From Heracleum sosnowskyi (Eukaryota > Streptophyta > Magnoliopsida > Apiales > Apiaceae): DNA of 64,000 bases. How positions within the stretch are numbered: the first letter of the stretch is position 1; each line of letters begins with the position of its first letter. Below the pieces are notes generated by a model. That model was given only the letters and a program-made list of their open reading frames with translations, had not been told where the DNA came from and did not search any database. Made by a program: the position numbers and the translations under genes. The DNA lies in assembly GCA_030848705.1 (NCBI GenBank), contig CM061241.1, positions 83,132,178-83,196,177 on the forward strand, in the 5' to 3' direction. Below are positions 1 through 13,123 of the stretch, one piece after another.

Positions 1-2160
1 ACATAACCGACTATTAGGGTTTAATATTGGTCGGTTTTGATCACATTTGCGACCGAAATATTTTAGTTAAAATATTAAGATTTTATTTGAAAATATAAAT
101 AACAAAATATTTCAGACAACAATCTTAAATGAGGTTAAAAAGATAACAACAATTAAAAAATTGAAAATTTTCTTAATTATTTTTTGTGACATAGGCAAGA
201 TATTTATGAACACGGGACACCAGTTTTTGGTTTAAGGTTAAAATTCAGGGATTTGAATAGGGTTGGAATTTTTAAAAATATTAATTCATTTTTTTGATGA
301 TTTAACCTTAAAGATGTTAGTATCATCAATAATTGAACTTGTATGGAAAAAATTAGAGTGATTTATATTTTCTAATTTATATTTTATATCGAAAATGATG
401 TTATGTAGGACATAAACGACTAACTAGGGTTTTACATCGTTCGGTTTTGAACCCATTTACGACTGAATTATTTAGCAAATATAAATAAATAATTTTCTAG
501 TGAGTTTGTCTCATATTTAGTCATAATAACATTAGGTAAATGGGAAAATTATTTATTTTGTTATTAATATAAAAAAATGATTCAAATATTTTGGCATAAG
601 TGACCAAATTCAGTCATTTTTAGATTTACCGGGAATTTAAAAATTTTGCCAAAAATTTGAAACACCCGCCTAACAAAATGAAATTTGACAAATTATTTAC
701 TTTTTTATATAAAAACATTTCTTTAATTTTACTTCGAAATTCGGGACGTAATTTGGTCGATATGACCAAACAATTGACATCAATTGAGCTCATTATTAAA
801 AATAAATCCATCAATTGAGCTCAAAACCCTATTTTGCGCCGTTGTATAACCAAACTCTATTCAGCTCTGTACAGCTCTGTTCGATTAGTTCAAGGTATAG
901 ATCGGGATCTCTCATCTCATCTCTCATCTCATCTCTCATCTGTAGCTCTGTATAACCCTACTTCGTATCGTTCTTTCTCGATTTATAGATGTAGTTATGT
1001 ATATATAGTTGTTAATTGTGTATAGTTGTTTATATATGTATATGTATATGTATATTGTATGTAGTTGTTAATTCTATGCTTGAAAGTTTGTATATAAATT
1101 GATTTTGTTTGTATGCTTATGTTTCCCCCAATTTTCGTTTCTTCCCTTTCATAGTTGTTGGTTTGTACTACTTGTTTAATTTGTTTACAGTGTTTTTACT
1201 AATTGTTTAATTTGTTTACAGTGTTTAATTTGTTTGTACTAATTGTTTACTACTTGTTTGTATGCTTATATTTTGTATGCTTGTTTTTGTGGTTGAAACT
1301 GAAACTGATTTCGATTTAAATTCATGGTAGTATGTTCTGACATCAGTATTTCATTAACGTTTTAATTTTATATGCTCAATTTTGTAGTGTACTTCTTAAA
1401 ATCTCATTGACACAATTGTGAATAATAAATTTACACAGAATATGTAAATATGGGACATAAAATTTCTATGTATGTTGCATATTTTACCTTAAAAGTTTAC
1501 ACATTTAGATATCATGTGCTTTAAACGGAAAAGTTTAGCCATTTATATAATTGAAACCTGTGTATAGCTTTTACTCCGTACAAGGCGCATGAGTAGAGAC
1601 AGCGAGGGTTAAAAAGTTCTTGTTTAAAGGTTAGAATGAATGTTTTTAAATATCAGGATTTCATGTTTACAAACATGTAAACCCAGGTCAGAATTTTGGC
1701 GAGCCTATTATATATTTGTAGTTTCTGTTCTCTTGAATTCTATTATTGCATAAGCTTAGCAGTTAGCACTTGGTAGCCTGCTTAAAAATAATTTCTTCTG
1801 TTAAATAATCATGGTTGCATTTTGAAAAGTAAAAAAGCTTGATATTATCTATTGGTTGGTGCACTGCTTCTATCTAGCTGAGTTTAGGTGAAACTGAAAC
1901 TCATGTAGCTATGTAGATAGTTTTTGATTATAGAAGGAAATGAGATTACAAGAGGCATGTGTGTGCTGTCAACTTAGATTCTTGGTTGCATCAGTTTGTT
2001 TACAAACCATGTAGCAAATATTGTGTTCAATGTCAGCATTTTGCCTACGTGTGATTTAGTTATACATGCAGAAATGTTAAAATGGTACACTCTGTCTGCA
2101 ACCATTGGTCTACGTGTGATTTGGTCTCTAATTATTAAGTTTATATGGTTGACAGTCTAC
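1..2160 (+). other. CACTA-1 left subterminal region and leader
   Basis: No gene is seen here. 1-60 and 410-470 are diverged copies of a subterminal repeat containing a cggttttga word. Around 835-1000 there is a leader-like stretch with repeats of 'tcagctctg' and 'ctcatct', followed by T-rich, intron-like sequence to 2160. The promoter and 5' untranslated exon of the downstream transposon gene probably lie here. That is inference from position only. Confidence 0.45.
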
Positions 2161-5100
2161 ATGGCGCGTGATAATGGAAAAGGTAAACGCATATCGAGAG
2201 AATCTGGAGGACGGGGAAATGGTAAAGGAAAAGACAAGGGAAAAGGAAAACGAAGAGGAAAAGGGAAAGGGAAAGAGAAGGGACAAAGGTCCAGCACTTC
2301 ATTCCGAGCTACTACGCGAACACCAAGTCGAGCTACTGAAAGAACGCCTAGTCCAGGTCCGAGTCCACCAAGTCCACCAAGTCCGCCAAGTCCACAACAC
2401 TCGAGAACACAACATGTAATTAGGAGGCCAAAGCCCAGGTCACATTCACAGGAGATGCGGGTAAAAATTATCCTAGTAGACCCACACGAGTGGATATTCA
2501 CGGGGGACAGTAAGTTTTTTTAAGCTCCTGTTTGATTGCTTGAAATATTATATTAAATTGATCGTAAATCATTAGACGCTGATAAGTTTTGTTTAGCTTG
2601 AAATAATTGATTTTAATGTAATGCACTTGTTTAATAATTTCTAAATATTTAATAATATGCAGCATATTTGACAACAAAGCCAGGAAAACATTGCTTGGAA
2701 CTATCAGGAATTACTGGCCAGAAGGGGTATACCAGTACAGGGATATAAATGCTAGGTATCCAAATTGGTTGGACGACATATGTGATGAGTTTAAGGTATA
2801 TTTATGCATTATTATTTCAACATAAGCAAACACACACACATTGTGCATGTTTGGCAAATCAGTTAATATCTAACACAATTGTTTATTTTCCAGAATTATT
2901 ATAGGCATAAAAAAGGACAAAGCGAATCAGAAGCTGATTGGAGCATTGAATTGCATGCGAAGAACACATGCAAAAGATTGATAAGTGATGAAAAAGATCG
3001 TTGGAAGAAAAAGAAGGCCAGAACGGGATTGTCGGATGAGGAGTTGTGCCCATCGTATTTTCATCCAAATTTTTGGGATGGGCTGCTCAAATTTTGGAAT
3101 AGCGAGACCCACAAACATCGAGCTGAAGTTGGATCGAAAAATCGACAGAAGGTGGATACTTTGCATAGTGCTGGCGCGAAGGCTTTTGAAGCTCATGAAA
3201 TGGTAATCATATTTATGTACATGTACTGAATTTTTGGGCCAACTTCTGCATTTATTGATTAGTTTCTTTATATTTTATGTCATCTAGTATATAAATTGAA
3301 CATCAACATATTTGTAGGATATGATGAACCAAAACAATGGTAAGAAGCCACCACTTCTCAAATTGTGGGAACGAACCCACACTACTGCTGCCTCGAGAAG
3401 GGCGCAAGAGGCTGATGCAACAAAACCTCTGGAGTTCACCACTCCCCATGCTATGGAAATAGCGGTAAACCTCTGGACTTTTTGGATAGATCATAAATTG
3501 TGCAAGTTTACAGGACTTTAAATGTTGTTAACAAATGTTTGATGTGAAACTATTTTTATTGCTTAATGTAGTTGTGTATAATATTGTCTAGTAGAATCAG
3601 TAGGAAGTTACTGCCTCTGTCAAACAGCGATAGACCATAGATCAAATTTGGCTTTTGCCAATCAAATTTAGTACATTATTTGATCAAGATCATATTCTAA
3701 TTACATCTATAAATCAAGAAGAATATATGTACTTAGACATTAAAATCATATTTGCTCAATTTTAACTTTTATTTTTAGAGAAGTTTTTGGTATTTTGTCA
3801 ACCAGACTTTTGTTAAAATTGCCATGCTGAATGTACTCTTGTATATACGACTTTGAAACTGTGTTTTGTGTAAAAAACAGTGTTGAATTCTTTGTATAAC
3901 TAACCTACGATTCGACAAAAGAATAAGGAATAATAAAAATAGTATTTGAATTTGGACTTGTATACTCAGTTGAACTATTCTTAGACGAAGGTACGTACAG
4001 GGCGATAAGAAATCCCGCTTCTGGAAAACATAGATACTGATCAGGGTTAGGTCTCCAGTATCCTCCAAAGTAGTTAGACCTGACCCTAGGAATAAGTCAT
4101 CAACAAGCTTATATTGCAGAACAGATGCCACTATAGTAGAACAAAACAAAAATTATTACCTTTCTGTATTCAGTCTCAAATTGACGAAGCTCAGTTCTCT
4201 TTCTTAAGATCTGAGCTTCAATATTTTTGAGTTTATCTGTTGTATCCTGTTATGATTTTGTGCATAGAGCTTCAATTTTGTACGAAGCAGTTTTAAAGAA
4301 GTTATCTCCTGCATAATTTAAGTTACAGGATTTATTTCTTTTAAGGTTGTAGCCCTTCCAACCTTTTGAAAAAAACAGCTTCAGGGTCCTTGGCTATTGC
4401 CAACTGCACCAGCATATATGATGTCGTAAGATGATAGGCTGTATAATTCAGGTCTTTTAGGATAAAAATTTAAATGGCAGTGTAATTTACATACCGCATT
4501 TACAGTTGAATCCATCTTGTATACTTGTATCCTCCAATATAGGGTTAGGTCTCCAGTATCCTCCAAAGTGGTAATAAATTTTCTAGAATATTTTTATTTC
4601 CGGAGCATCTTAACTTGCGGGGATTAATATATTTATCATTCTGTTATTATTAATTAAAGGGGATATATAAAGTTTTTATTTTCCATTATTATGTTATTCT
4701 CCAAAAATTTTGTAGCCCTGACACAAAAATATACAGGGCTTGTAGTCATCTAATATCAAGCAAAATAATCTAATAATATTTTTTTTTGAAAGTAATCTAA
4801 TACTATTTCAAAAAAATTAATCTAATATTCTAGGGTAGGCTTTTAGTCAGCTTCTAGTAGAATATTCTCCTTCGAACAAGAACATCTAAATATCTGCAAA
4901 AATTTGTTAAGAACGCAGAAATACACCAAAATTACCAATGTAACATCTCAGATTTCGTTAATTTACCTTGATTGTCATCTCCCTAATAAAGAGACCAGAG
5001 AGAGCGAGTAATATGGAAGACCATACCAGATCTTGTCAAACCCTTATCACATTTTATTTCACATTTTTATTTCTCATATAGTATTTTCAATTTTCTATAG

Positions 5101-6738
5101 TAATTTCATTTTATTAATGCAGTGTTACCTGATTACCTGATTTATTCATAGCTGGAATTACAGCTAATATTGGAATGGCTGAAGGACTTGTAATTTAAAT
5201 TAATCTTTAATTATGTGTGCAGTCAAGGTATGGGGCTATCCTGGAGGCTCGAGGAGTTAACCTTACTGAACTCACTGCTACCTCAGAAGTGGATGAGCCT
5301 ATTGAGTTATGGTTGGCAGCAACTACCGGCTCAACCGAGAGGCCACAAAGGAATAGAATCATTGGCTTCCCCACTATCCCAGCAACTCAACTTCTGTCAA
5401 ACTTGGCTCACCGCTTTCGAGAAAGGTCAAGAGGCGGTGCTAGCTCCTCTTCTTCAAGCGGTAACCGACCTATCATTCCAGATCAGGCATTTCTGCAAAT
5501 TGTTCAAACTGCAGTAACAAATGCACAAGCCAACCCTGACCAGTTCGGAAATCTAAATAATTCTGAAATGGAAGAAGTTGCAAGGAATATTATTGAGGTT
5601 TCAGATCCTGCTAGTAGAGGAAGCTTTAACCAAGTTTTCTTTCGAGAGGTGGTGAACGTTGTCACCACAATTTTTAAAAGTATTTGCAATGAAACACAAA
5701 AGGTAAGTCTTCTTTAATTTAGTATTATGTTAGTTCTTTATTAATTTATTTTAAGTGATGAAGAGAACATTTGCACTACTTGGTTGAGAAAAAGTTTAGT
5801 AAATAAAAAAACAGAAAAATAAATAAAGTTAGCAAATATAAATAAAGTTAAAGTTGTATATAATTTTATCACTAGTGATTCTTTACTGCTAAAAACAGAA
5901 AAATAAATAAATGTAATTTGGACGAAAAGACGATCTGGACAATTAACTTTTAATTTAGAAAATGAAATTATTTCTGTCGATGAAGAAAAATCATCTTCCA
6001 GATAAATTCTCTAATAGACATCGACTTTAACAAGGTAGCAGCATGACCTGAGGTGTTCCTGCATCAGGACTCCCATCAGGTGCTCTCATTGTTTTTGTTA
6101 GCCTAGAAATGTTAATGAGCTATAATTAAATACGAGTTTTCACAATGTATGTGTCATATAGCAATTACAGATTTCTGGATATTTCCTTATTACAGATTTC
6201 AAGTTTTATTTACTATTGAGATATATATCCAACTCCTGAATCTTATTTGTCTAATCTGCCTAATTGGATCCAAAAGATACAAAGTCATTTTCTGTTTACT
6301 GTGTGTTTGACGTGTATCTACCCTCCACTTCAATATCTTGGTTTTGTGGTAATGCATTTCATGTTACTCTTGAATGCCAAATATAGAATATTTTATACAC
6401 CAACTGCATCCCTGTCTATATGTTTTATGTACATTCTAAAGGCGACCTATATAAATTTGTAAAATGGCATCTAGTTTCAATTCAATTAAGTAATATGCTG
6501 TGAAATTTTCATTTCATTTCAGGCCATCGATGAAGCTAACAAAGATTACACTACCGACGAGGAAGTAAGTGATGGAGAAGGTTCTAGCACTGGTGATGAA
6601 AATGGCAGTGATGGTATAGGGGAGGATAATGATGGCAGTGATGATGCCGGAGAGGATGGTGATGTTGGTGGTGATAACCTAAGGAATGACAGAGTGCTAG
6701 TGATAAGTAGATGTAGTTTAAAACTATATCTCAAGTAA
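2161..6738 (+). CDS. CACTA accessory protein, tnpA / Transposase_24-like (six-exon model)
   Basis: Proposed exons: about 2161-2509, about 2662-2793, 2894-3202, 3318-3464, 5223-5702 and 6523-6738 (stop TAA 6736-6738). The 3' exons have clean GT/AG borders and join in frame; the exon 1/2 junction is uncertain by a few bases. Start at 2161 is the first ATG of a Lys/Arg/Gly-rich, then Pro/Ser-rich N-terminus. Exon 3 encodes a basic region with KDRWKKKKAR and a Trp-rich stretch (FWDGLLKFWNSETHKHRAEV). Exon 4 carries KPPLLKLWERTH, and exon 5 a region ending NRIIGF. This order matches plant En/Spm Transposase_24 proteins, which bind subterminal repeats. The C-terminus is acidic, with Asp/Gly/Glu repeats. 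No catalytic DDE domain is present. The frame is open through every exon, so it may still be expressed. Confidence 0.7.
3465..5222 (+). other. Large intron 4 of the CACTA-1 gene
   Basis: This 1.76-kb intron has no recognised coding exon. A 29-bp direct repeat (core GGTCTCCAGTATCCTCC) lies at 4043-4071 and 4541-4569, about 500 bp apart. Confidence 0.5.
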
Positions 6739-7187
6739 CTATTAATAGTAGCTCTTAACTTGAGATGTTGTAACTGAATTTAACTAAGATAGTTGATATG
6801 TGGATTTGTGAACTCGTAGCGAATATTTAGTACTTTTGGTTGGTGGCCGGTGTGATGCCATACTAGGATTTATTTAACTTTGTTAATTAATCCACATATG
6901 TTTCTTTTGTTAAATTTAGTTGTGCTTTAAGATTTATATTTAATCAGGTGTGATTTCTGTAAATAGAGATTTGGTATGTGCATGCATTGTAGGTAAAAAA
7001 GTGTGCAGATTTTTCTGGGCGTAGTTTTAAAACTGACCAATTTGTTGTCATTTTCTTACTAACATAAGCGACTGAATTCATGTTATTTCCAACCATCTGC
7101 TTCAACATAAGCAACCAAAAGTTGGTCGTTTTTGACATAACCAACCGTTTATTTGTAACTGGAAGTTAGTTGGAAATGTAAATATAT

Positions 7188-7440
7188 TTACGACTACAAC
7201 AATGGTTGGAAATAGAACTTCTATTTACGACTAATTAATTGCAACTATATATTGGTTGGAAATAGAAATTCTACTTACGACTAATTAATTGCAACTATAT
7301 ATTGGTTGGAAATACAACTCATATTTACGACTAATTAATTGCAACTATATATTGGTTGGAAATACAACTTCTGTTTACGACTAATTAATTGCGACTATAT
7401 ATTGGTTGGAATTACAACTTCTATTTACGACTAATTAATG
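7188..7440 (+). repeat. 50-bp subterminal tandem repeats of CACTA-1
   Basis: Five to six consecutive 50-bp units begin with TTACGACTAATTAATTGC and contain ATATATTGGTTGGAAAT. Tandem or dispersed subterminal repeats next to a TIR are the usual binding sites for tnpA-type proteins in En/Spm elements. Sequence between 7440 and 7743 keeps shorter degenerate versions (acgaccaa, ggtcgtaa). Confidence 0.8.
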
Positions 7441-7755
7441 CGACTAAATTTGGTTGCAAATGCTAGTCTCAATTACGACCAATTATTTGTGACTCAGTAT
7501 TGGTCGTAAATATTGCTGACTTGGCTTGCCACATTGGCATGTGGGACCAACACTCACGAAACTGGAATTTCGTAACCGACTGTCAATAATGGTCGTAAAT
7601 GATCATTATTTGCGACTGTTGCTTCAAAAGCGACCAGACTTTTTACGACCAAATTAGTTGGTCGGTCGTCAGTCGGTTTTGAGTACATTTGCCACCGTCA
7701 AGTATCAATTACGACCATTTTTTTCGGTCGCTTATGACCCCTGTTTCTTGTAGTG

Positions 7756-8687
7756 TTATCTTTTTGCTTTTTTATTTATTTTTTCTTTTGATAATTAGTG
7801 CTATACCCTACCCAGGTATGTAAATAAGACCTGCATTCCTTATATTTTCTTAAAAGGTAAACATTTATGATAGTACGATGGTATTAATCTTGATATACTT
7901 GTTCAAAATATTCAAATAATGTGTATTAGCAGCTTTACTGCTTTGATAAATTATAATTATATAATTATAATGTGTACGATGGTATTATTTTTTGTTATAA
8001 TTTATAAATTGAACACTAATTATAATTATAAATTGAACACTAATTAATAATTACCCAGTTAATAATTACCCAGTTAAGTGTAATTATAAAAATAATGCAA
8101 CAAGTCAGTTTTTTTTTTAAAGCAACAAGCCAGTTAGGTATAGGTTAGAAGTACGCCGCTTCAGAAAAAAAAAGGATAGAAGTACGTAAAATTTTCTGGT
8201 CTTTCTAAATAAATGAAATTTAGTCCCTTAAAAAATAAAAATATACTCAAATTAAGTTCTCGATCGACCAGCCGCGCCAGAAGAGTAATTGAACCCATAT
8301 ATATCTTGACTACCTCTGCTTGGTATGTGCATTGCAGGGGTAATTTCCTTGTATTATTGTTAACAGCAAAAGTGAATTTAATTTGCATCCGATTGATTTT
8401 ACATTAAAACATAAGTACATTAATCAAGAGGGAAAATTAAAAAAACTAATTAACGACCGGCAACATATAATCAAGTAGTAACAAGTTTGGTTTTAGAGTC
8501 CACCAAAGTATTACTACTAGGTAGCTACCACGAGCCACCAATTCTGAAAACATGAGATAACTTATTCAATTTTTGTTTTCCCAACTACAGTACATGAAGA
8601 GCCTATAAATAGCCTGTAAACATGCAGGTATTTGCATAAATCATTCTTCAAAGTAACTGAACACTAAGAATTAAGCTATCTATACTC
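7756..8687 (+). promoter_or_regulatory. MMP1 upstream region
   Basis: AT-rich, no coding potential seen. A TATA box TATAAATAG is at 8604-8612, 76 bp before the ATG. About 150 bp before the start codon (from 'gataacttattcaattt' on) is closely conserved upstream of MMP2 at 27000-27132. A second conserved patch, 'gataattagtgcta' near 7790, recurs at 22820. This supports tandem duplication of the gene with its promoter. Confidence 0.75.
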
Positions 8688-9659
8688 ATGGCACCTACTA
8701 TCTTTCAAGCATTCTCCAAAATAATCTTCCTCTTGACAATACTACTCATCGTCCCTGAATTCTCTAATGCGAATCAATCGCCCTTTCAGTTTCTGGAAAA
8801 TTTGAAAGGTTATCACAAGGGTGATAAAGTTGAAGGGATCCATGAGCTGAAGCAATATCTGAACAAGTTTGGTTATCTAAACTATAATCATGATCACTCC
8901 AAAGTTCAGAACGTCCAAACCAACAGTGACGAAAAAGATGACCATTTCGACGATATCCTTGAATCTGCCATCAAAACTTACCAACTCAATTATCACCTCA
9001 AGCCAACCGGAGTCCTGGACCCAAACACCATCTCAACCATGATGTTACCTCGATGTGGGGTCTCCGATATCATGATCAATGGCGCTACACGGATGCGAGC
9101 AGGACAAAAGAAGATGCACCATCATCCAAAATCCATGCATGCAGTCTCTCATTATCAATTCTTTAGCGGTTCACCAAAATGGCCATTTGATAAAAGCAAT
9201 CTGACTTATATTTTTAGCGCAAACACTTCTGCAAATGCCACGAGAGCGATTGCACGAGCTTTTGATAAATGGGCTGCTTCCACACATTTCACATTCACAG
9301 AAATTCAAGATAATTCATCAACATCATCTAACGTTACAGCTGATATTAGGATCGGTTTTTATAGCCGGGATCATGGAGATGGTTATCCATTTGACGGGCC
9401 TTACGGAGTTCTAGCCCATGCCTCGGCGCCAACTAGTGGAAGTTTTCATCTTGATGCTGACGAGCCCTGGTCCATTGGTCCAGTTCCGGATCATATAGAC
9501 TTGGAGACAGTGGCTCTGCACGAGATAGGGCACCTTCTTGGGCTTCAACATAGCTCGGTCACAGATGCAATTATGTACCCCTCAGTTTCGGATGGAATGG
9601 CTAAGGAGTTGCATGGTGACGATGTTCAGGGAATCAAAGATTTATACAGCAAAGTCTGA
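8688..9659 (+). CDS. Matrix metalloproteinase (plant matrixin, M10A)
   Basis: Single-exon 323-aa secreted zinc endopeptidase precursor. Residues 1-28 form a signal peptide (hydrophobic FLLTILLIV). Residues about 32-120 form a peptidoglycan-binding-like propeptide (LENLKGYHKGDKVEGIHELK). The cysteine switch is PRCGVSD (121-127), whose Cys holds the active-site zinc in the zymogen. The catalytic domain follows, with structural Asp/His residues around SRDHGDGYPFDG, the zinc site HEIGHLLGLQH (278-288) and a Met-turn at Met296 (AIMYPS). NxS/T sites occur at 171, 179, 183, 209 and 215. It ends soon after the catalytic domain, with no hemopexin domain and no GPI-anchor tail, as in soluble plant MMPs. 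All key residues are intact. The family acts in extracellular-matrix turnover and defence; the specific role here is unknown. Confidence 0.96.
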   Translation: MAPTIFQAFSKIIFLLTILLIVPEFSNANQSPFQFLENLKGYHKGDKVEGIHELKQYLNKFGYLNYNHDHSKVQNVQTNSDEKDDHFDDILESAIKTYQLNYHLKPTGVLDPNTISTMMLPRCGVSDIMINGATRMRAGQKKMHHHPKSMHAVSHYQFFSGSPKWPFDKSNLTYIFSANTSANATRAIARAFDKWAASTHFTFTEIQDNSSTSSNVTADIRIGFYSRDHGDGYPFDGPYGVLAHASAPTSGSFHLDADEPWSIGPVPDHIDLETVALHEIGHLLGLQHSSVTDAIMYPSVSDGMAKELHGDDVQGIKDLYSKV

Positions 9660-10694
9660 TCAAGAATGTAGAACAAATTAGCGCATGTCCTGATAATTTT
9701 TTATTTCAGTTATTATGATTAATTTGCTTTGTCCAGATAATTTAATTAACATTGATACATCACGTATCTATATATGTAGAAATTGTTGTACTCAATATAC
9801 CCGACATAATTTCTGGAATCTATTTATTATTTGTACGAGTTGGAACTAAGATGGAGTTGCATTTATACTTTTTACAGTAAATAAATATTTAATATTTCAT
9901 TTTAAATGTCAAATTCTTTAATTTTCCTTTAAATGGGCATTATGAAAATTTATATATTTACTTGTGTTTTCTTAGTGTTCCTTTTGCTTAGCATATAAAT
10001 TTTATGTACGTAACACATGCATGCACAATGATTAAAGGGTAAAATAAGGAGAACTTTTCACTAGTCTACGACAAAAGGGTAAAAATCATTAAATATATAA
10101 GCAGACATTCTGGCTAGGGGTGAGTATTTGTTGTTTGGGCGCTTTCTCAACGCGAAGCCAAACCAAAATTTATAACATCCAAAAATAATCAACTTATTTA
10201 TGACGATTTAGTTTAGTCGGTTTTGATTTAAAATCATTAAATATACTTTCATTTAAATATGTATATAACTATATATAAGTTAGTTATTGTATACAATTTT
10301 GAAAAGATCAAGTTAATAATTTCATGAATTATAGCTGATTCTTTATTAAAGAAAATAATTTTTCCATATTTGAATACAGAATGAACCTAAGTATAAAAAA
10401 AATGTGTATTTTCCGGACACCTCAACTGTTAGCTGAGCAACAATGTCACATTGTTGGCTCTTCAACCTATAGTGCTGGAAAAATTCCCCACGCCCCTAGG
10501 AATCGAGCTTTGATTGCTTTGATCAATTTTACCAACTCAGCTACACGCCCCGGAGGTTGAACCTATGTATATGTTTTTGAAAGTTTTAGTATATAGATAT
10601 GGTAAGTAATTACTTTAAGCTAAACAATATGAAGCGAATTTTTCTAATTTCTGAAAAACGAAAATCACAAATACATTTTCTTCGATAGAATTGT
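9660..10694 (+). other. MMP1 3' flank
   Basis: AT-rich 3' UTR and intergenic sequence. A possible hAT-type start (TAGGGGTGAGTATTTG, near 10117) has no matching end. No gene is supported. A CACTATAAGAAAAGCG terminus-like sequence begins at 10695. Confidence 0.5.
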
Positions 10695-10835
10695 CACTAT
10701 AAGAAAAGCGAACATTTTTTACCATCGAATTCGGTCAGATATGAGCTCCGTTGGTCAGAAATAAGGGTTATAATCAACCATCACCGACCAATTTTGATCG
10801 TTGATTGTAAATGACCACTGGATGGGTTATAAAAG
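10695..10835 (+). mobile_element. Possible 5' end remnant of a CACTA element
   Basis: Begins CACTATAAGAAAAGCG, one base away from the usual CACTACAAGAAA, and contains ggtcag/gaccgacc words like other CACTA subterminal regions. No matching right end was found, so this is a truncated remnant. It runs into duplicated block copy A. Confidence 0.4.
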
Positions 10836-11089
10836 TTATTACCGACCGCCATCCGACCAACAAAAGTGGTCGGTTATTACATTCGAGTTATTAGTTGATT
10901 GACCCCACATACGACGTGGGAAAGGGCGCCCCAAAATTCGGAGAGGGAGAAGGGTAGGAAATGGCGCCCCAAAATTCGGAATAACCATATAATTAGTGTT
11001 AAAATATTTAATTTTCTTGTAAAGTTTTACTTTTTGTGACCATAATTATTAATTTTTAATTTTCGTCCCCCAAAATTATATAAAAGTAT

Positions 11090-13123
11090 CACTACAAAAA
11101 AGGGTAAATTTGACCGACTAAAAATGATCGCGGCTAAATGTGACCGTCAGCGGTCATATTTTAGGTCAACCTCAGTTGATTACCGGTCAGCCTTAATTAT
11201 GACCAGGCCGGTCATATTTAGTCGATCATTTTTAGTACTCGAGACACACACAAAATTGGAGAGAAAATTCCCGCCAATGACAAAAAAATGCTTGAGATTA
11301 ATTTGACAAACAACGGTCATATTTAATGTCGATCATATTTAATCGGTCATTTTTACTACTCAGTGCCCCAAAAAAAAAGAGGGAAATTTCCCGCAAAGTA
11401 GCGAAAATTTGCTAAAGTATAAATTTGACCACCGGCGGTCAAATTTAAAGCCGGGTTTTGGCGCCAAAATTCCCTCCAATTCTCAACCAAAATAAGTGGA
11501 AAATAAATTTAATCGATTTTTTTTTAAAATTTAACATAAATACTTAAACAATTTTTTTAATTCCAAAAAATATAATGGAGTACCCGAATGACAACAAAAA
11601 CTACGTGTAAAAAATTATTTTGTGCACTAAACATTTATATATTTGGGAAGAGATCTATAAACGTTGATGCTATATTTATTCAAGAAATTTTCAAAAAATA
11701 AATAAATATTTACTAACTTTTAAAATTCACAATTAATTTATATATTTAGAGTGACAACATAGTGTACACATTAAAAATTGATAGATATTAAAATAATTAT
11801 CATTTAAAAATAATCTTGGCAATACGTTATATTTTTCAAATATTTTGATGAAATACATGGTTTGAGATTTGGATTTAGGGGTTAGACGGTTAACGTCTAG
11901 GGTTACTAGTTTCGTAATATTTAATTAATAATTTGAACGATCTAACCGTACGGATGTTTACCTTTTTACTTTTGAACAGCCTATGCAAAAAATTATTTAA
12001 TAATAAACATTGCATCCTAATTATTATAATGAAAGAAAATTTTATCAACTTCATCAATTTGACCATTGTCAGTCATATTTACTATATTTGACCACTTTTG
12101 ATCACATTTAGCCATAATTTTGACTTCAAACCCTAGTCAGTGTTATTTATAAATTTGAATGCCCTTTGTCTTATTTATAAATGTGACCGCAATCGGTCGA
12201 TTCTTAAATTTGACCGTATTTGGTCGATTCTTAAATTTGACCGCATTTGGTCGAATATATATCCATTTGATTGATTTGGCCAAGTCGTAAGTCAATATGT
12301 CCAAACTCGGTCATATTTATAAATATGACCGTCGGCAGTCAAATTTACCCGTTTTAGATCTAAAAGCTACTACCTGTGTCTCCAGTATACTTTCATTTCT
12401 TCAATTTCACCAAAACTTCTTTCTCCCACTATATCTCTTTCCTTTATTCACCATATCTCCCACCTTTCCCCACCATTTTCATGAGATCTAGTTGATTATC
12501 AAGTAAGTTTCATTTCTTAATTTTTACATTTAATTGTTTTTACTTTCTTAGTATAATATGACTCTATTTTGTTGTTGTATTCATGTGCATATGAATTTGG
12601 GTATTCTTAATTTGTTGATGAAATTAATGTAATTGTTGGGTGTGAACCATGTAAATGTAATTAATTGAAATTTAATTACGAAGATTAGCCTAAATTTTAG
12701 TTAGTAGCCAACTTAATTATCAATTTGTCAATTTACTACTTCAATTTGATTATTTATGATTTATTTGAATTTATGTTAAATTGCATTCAACTTATATCAA
12801 TTTGTGTATACTTTGTAGATGACATACGATCGTAGTTGGATTGGTCGTAATCGATACAATGAGTTCAAGTACTTAACGGAAGAGTATAAAATTGGTGTAA
12901 ATGATTTTATTAAATTTGTTTGTGATCATCGTGATCCCGAAGATAGAGGACTTATTAGATGTCGTTAAACTTATGCAAATATGACCGATTTTGCTAAATG
13001 TGACTAGGTTAAAAATGACCGACAGATTTCGGTCATATTTATCTAATTATGACCGACAACGGTCAAAATAAATTAAATGTGACCGAATTTTTTCAGTCAC
13101 ATTTAACCGTTTTTCTTGTAGTG
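11090..13123 (+). mobile_element. CACTA-2: 2.03-kb non-autonomous CACTA element
   Basis: Left end CACTACAAAAAAGGG, right end TTTTTCTTGTAGTG. The 3-bp TSD is TAT (11087-11089 and 13124-13126), and copy B has the unoccupied site with one TAT (21707-21709). Subterminal words are tgaccg/cggtca ('aaatttgaccg', 'cggtcatattt'), dense at 11100-11460 and 12050-12350 and again before the right end. It retains one exon of a transposase gene (12819-12968) and one copy of the box that forms the satellite arrays of CACTA-3, -4 and -5 (ccaaccgtacggatgt-like, 11936-11958). Confidence 0.95.
12503..12968 (+). pseudogene. Remnant of CACTA transposase: Transposase-associated domain exon
   Basis: A probable 5' UTR exon ends at a GTAAGTTT donor near 12503, and an acceptor (tttgtag) lies directly before the ATG at 12819. 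The 49-codon ORF 12819-12968 reads MTYDRSWIG, then EEYKIGVNDFIKF and GLIRCR before a stop. This matches the start of TNP2-type proteins (Transpos_assoc domain: DRSWM, EYxxGVxxFxxF, IRCPC). It breaks off exactly where CPCxxC should follow, and the rest of the transposase is deleted. Confidence 0.75.

Larger units (their letters stand above)
1..7755 (+). mobile_element. CACTA-1: 3' part of a CACTA (En/Spm) transposon
   Basis: The right end is exact: the last bases, TTTCTTGTAGTG at 7744-7755, are the reverse complement of the canonical plant CACTA terminus CACTACAAGAAA. The left terminus lies before the window, but 1-60 and 410-470 carry the words 'gg/ttcggttttga' and 'acgact/gcgacc' that recur in inverted form at 7500-7740, so position 1 is probably inside the left subterminal region. 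The element holds one six-exon gene (2161-6738) of tnpA/Transposase_24 type and a 50-bp tandem array before the right end. No TNP2 (DDE transposase) exons were seen, so the visible part is non-autonomous. The TSD cannot be checked. Confidence 0.85.

Noticed and set aside
2157..2501. 114-codon minus-strand ORF over CACTA-1 exon 1
   Set aside because: Shadow of the plus-strand exon; the Gly/Leu/Pro-rich composition is the complement of its repeats.
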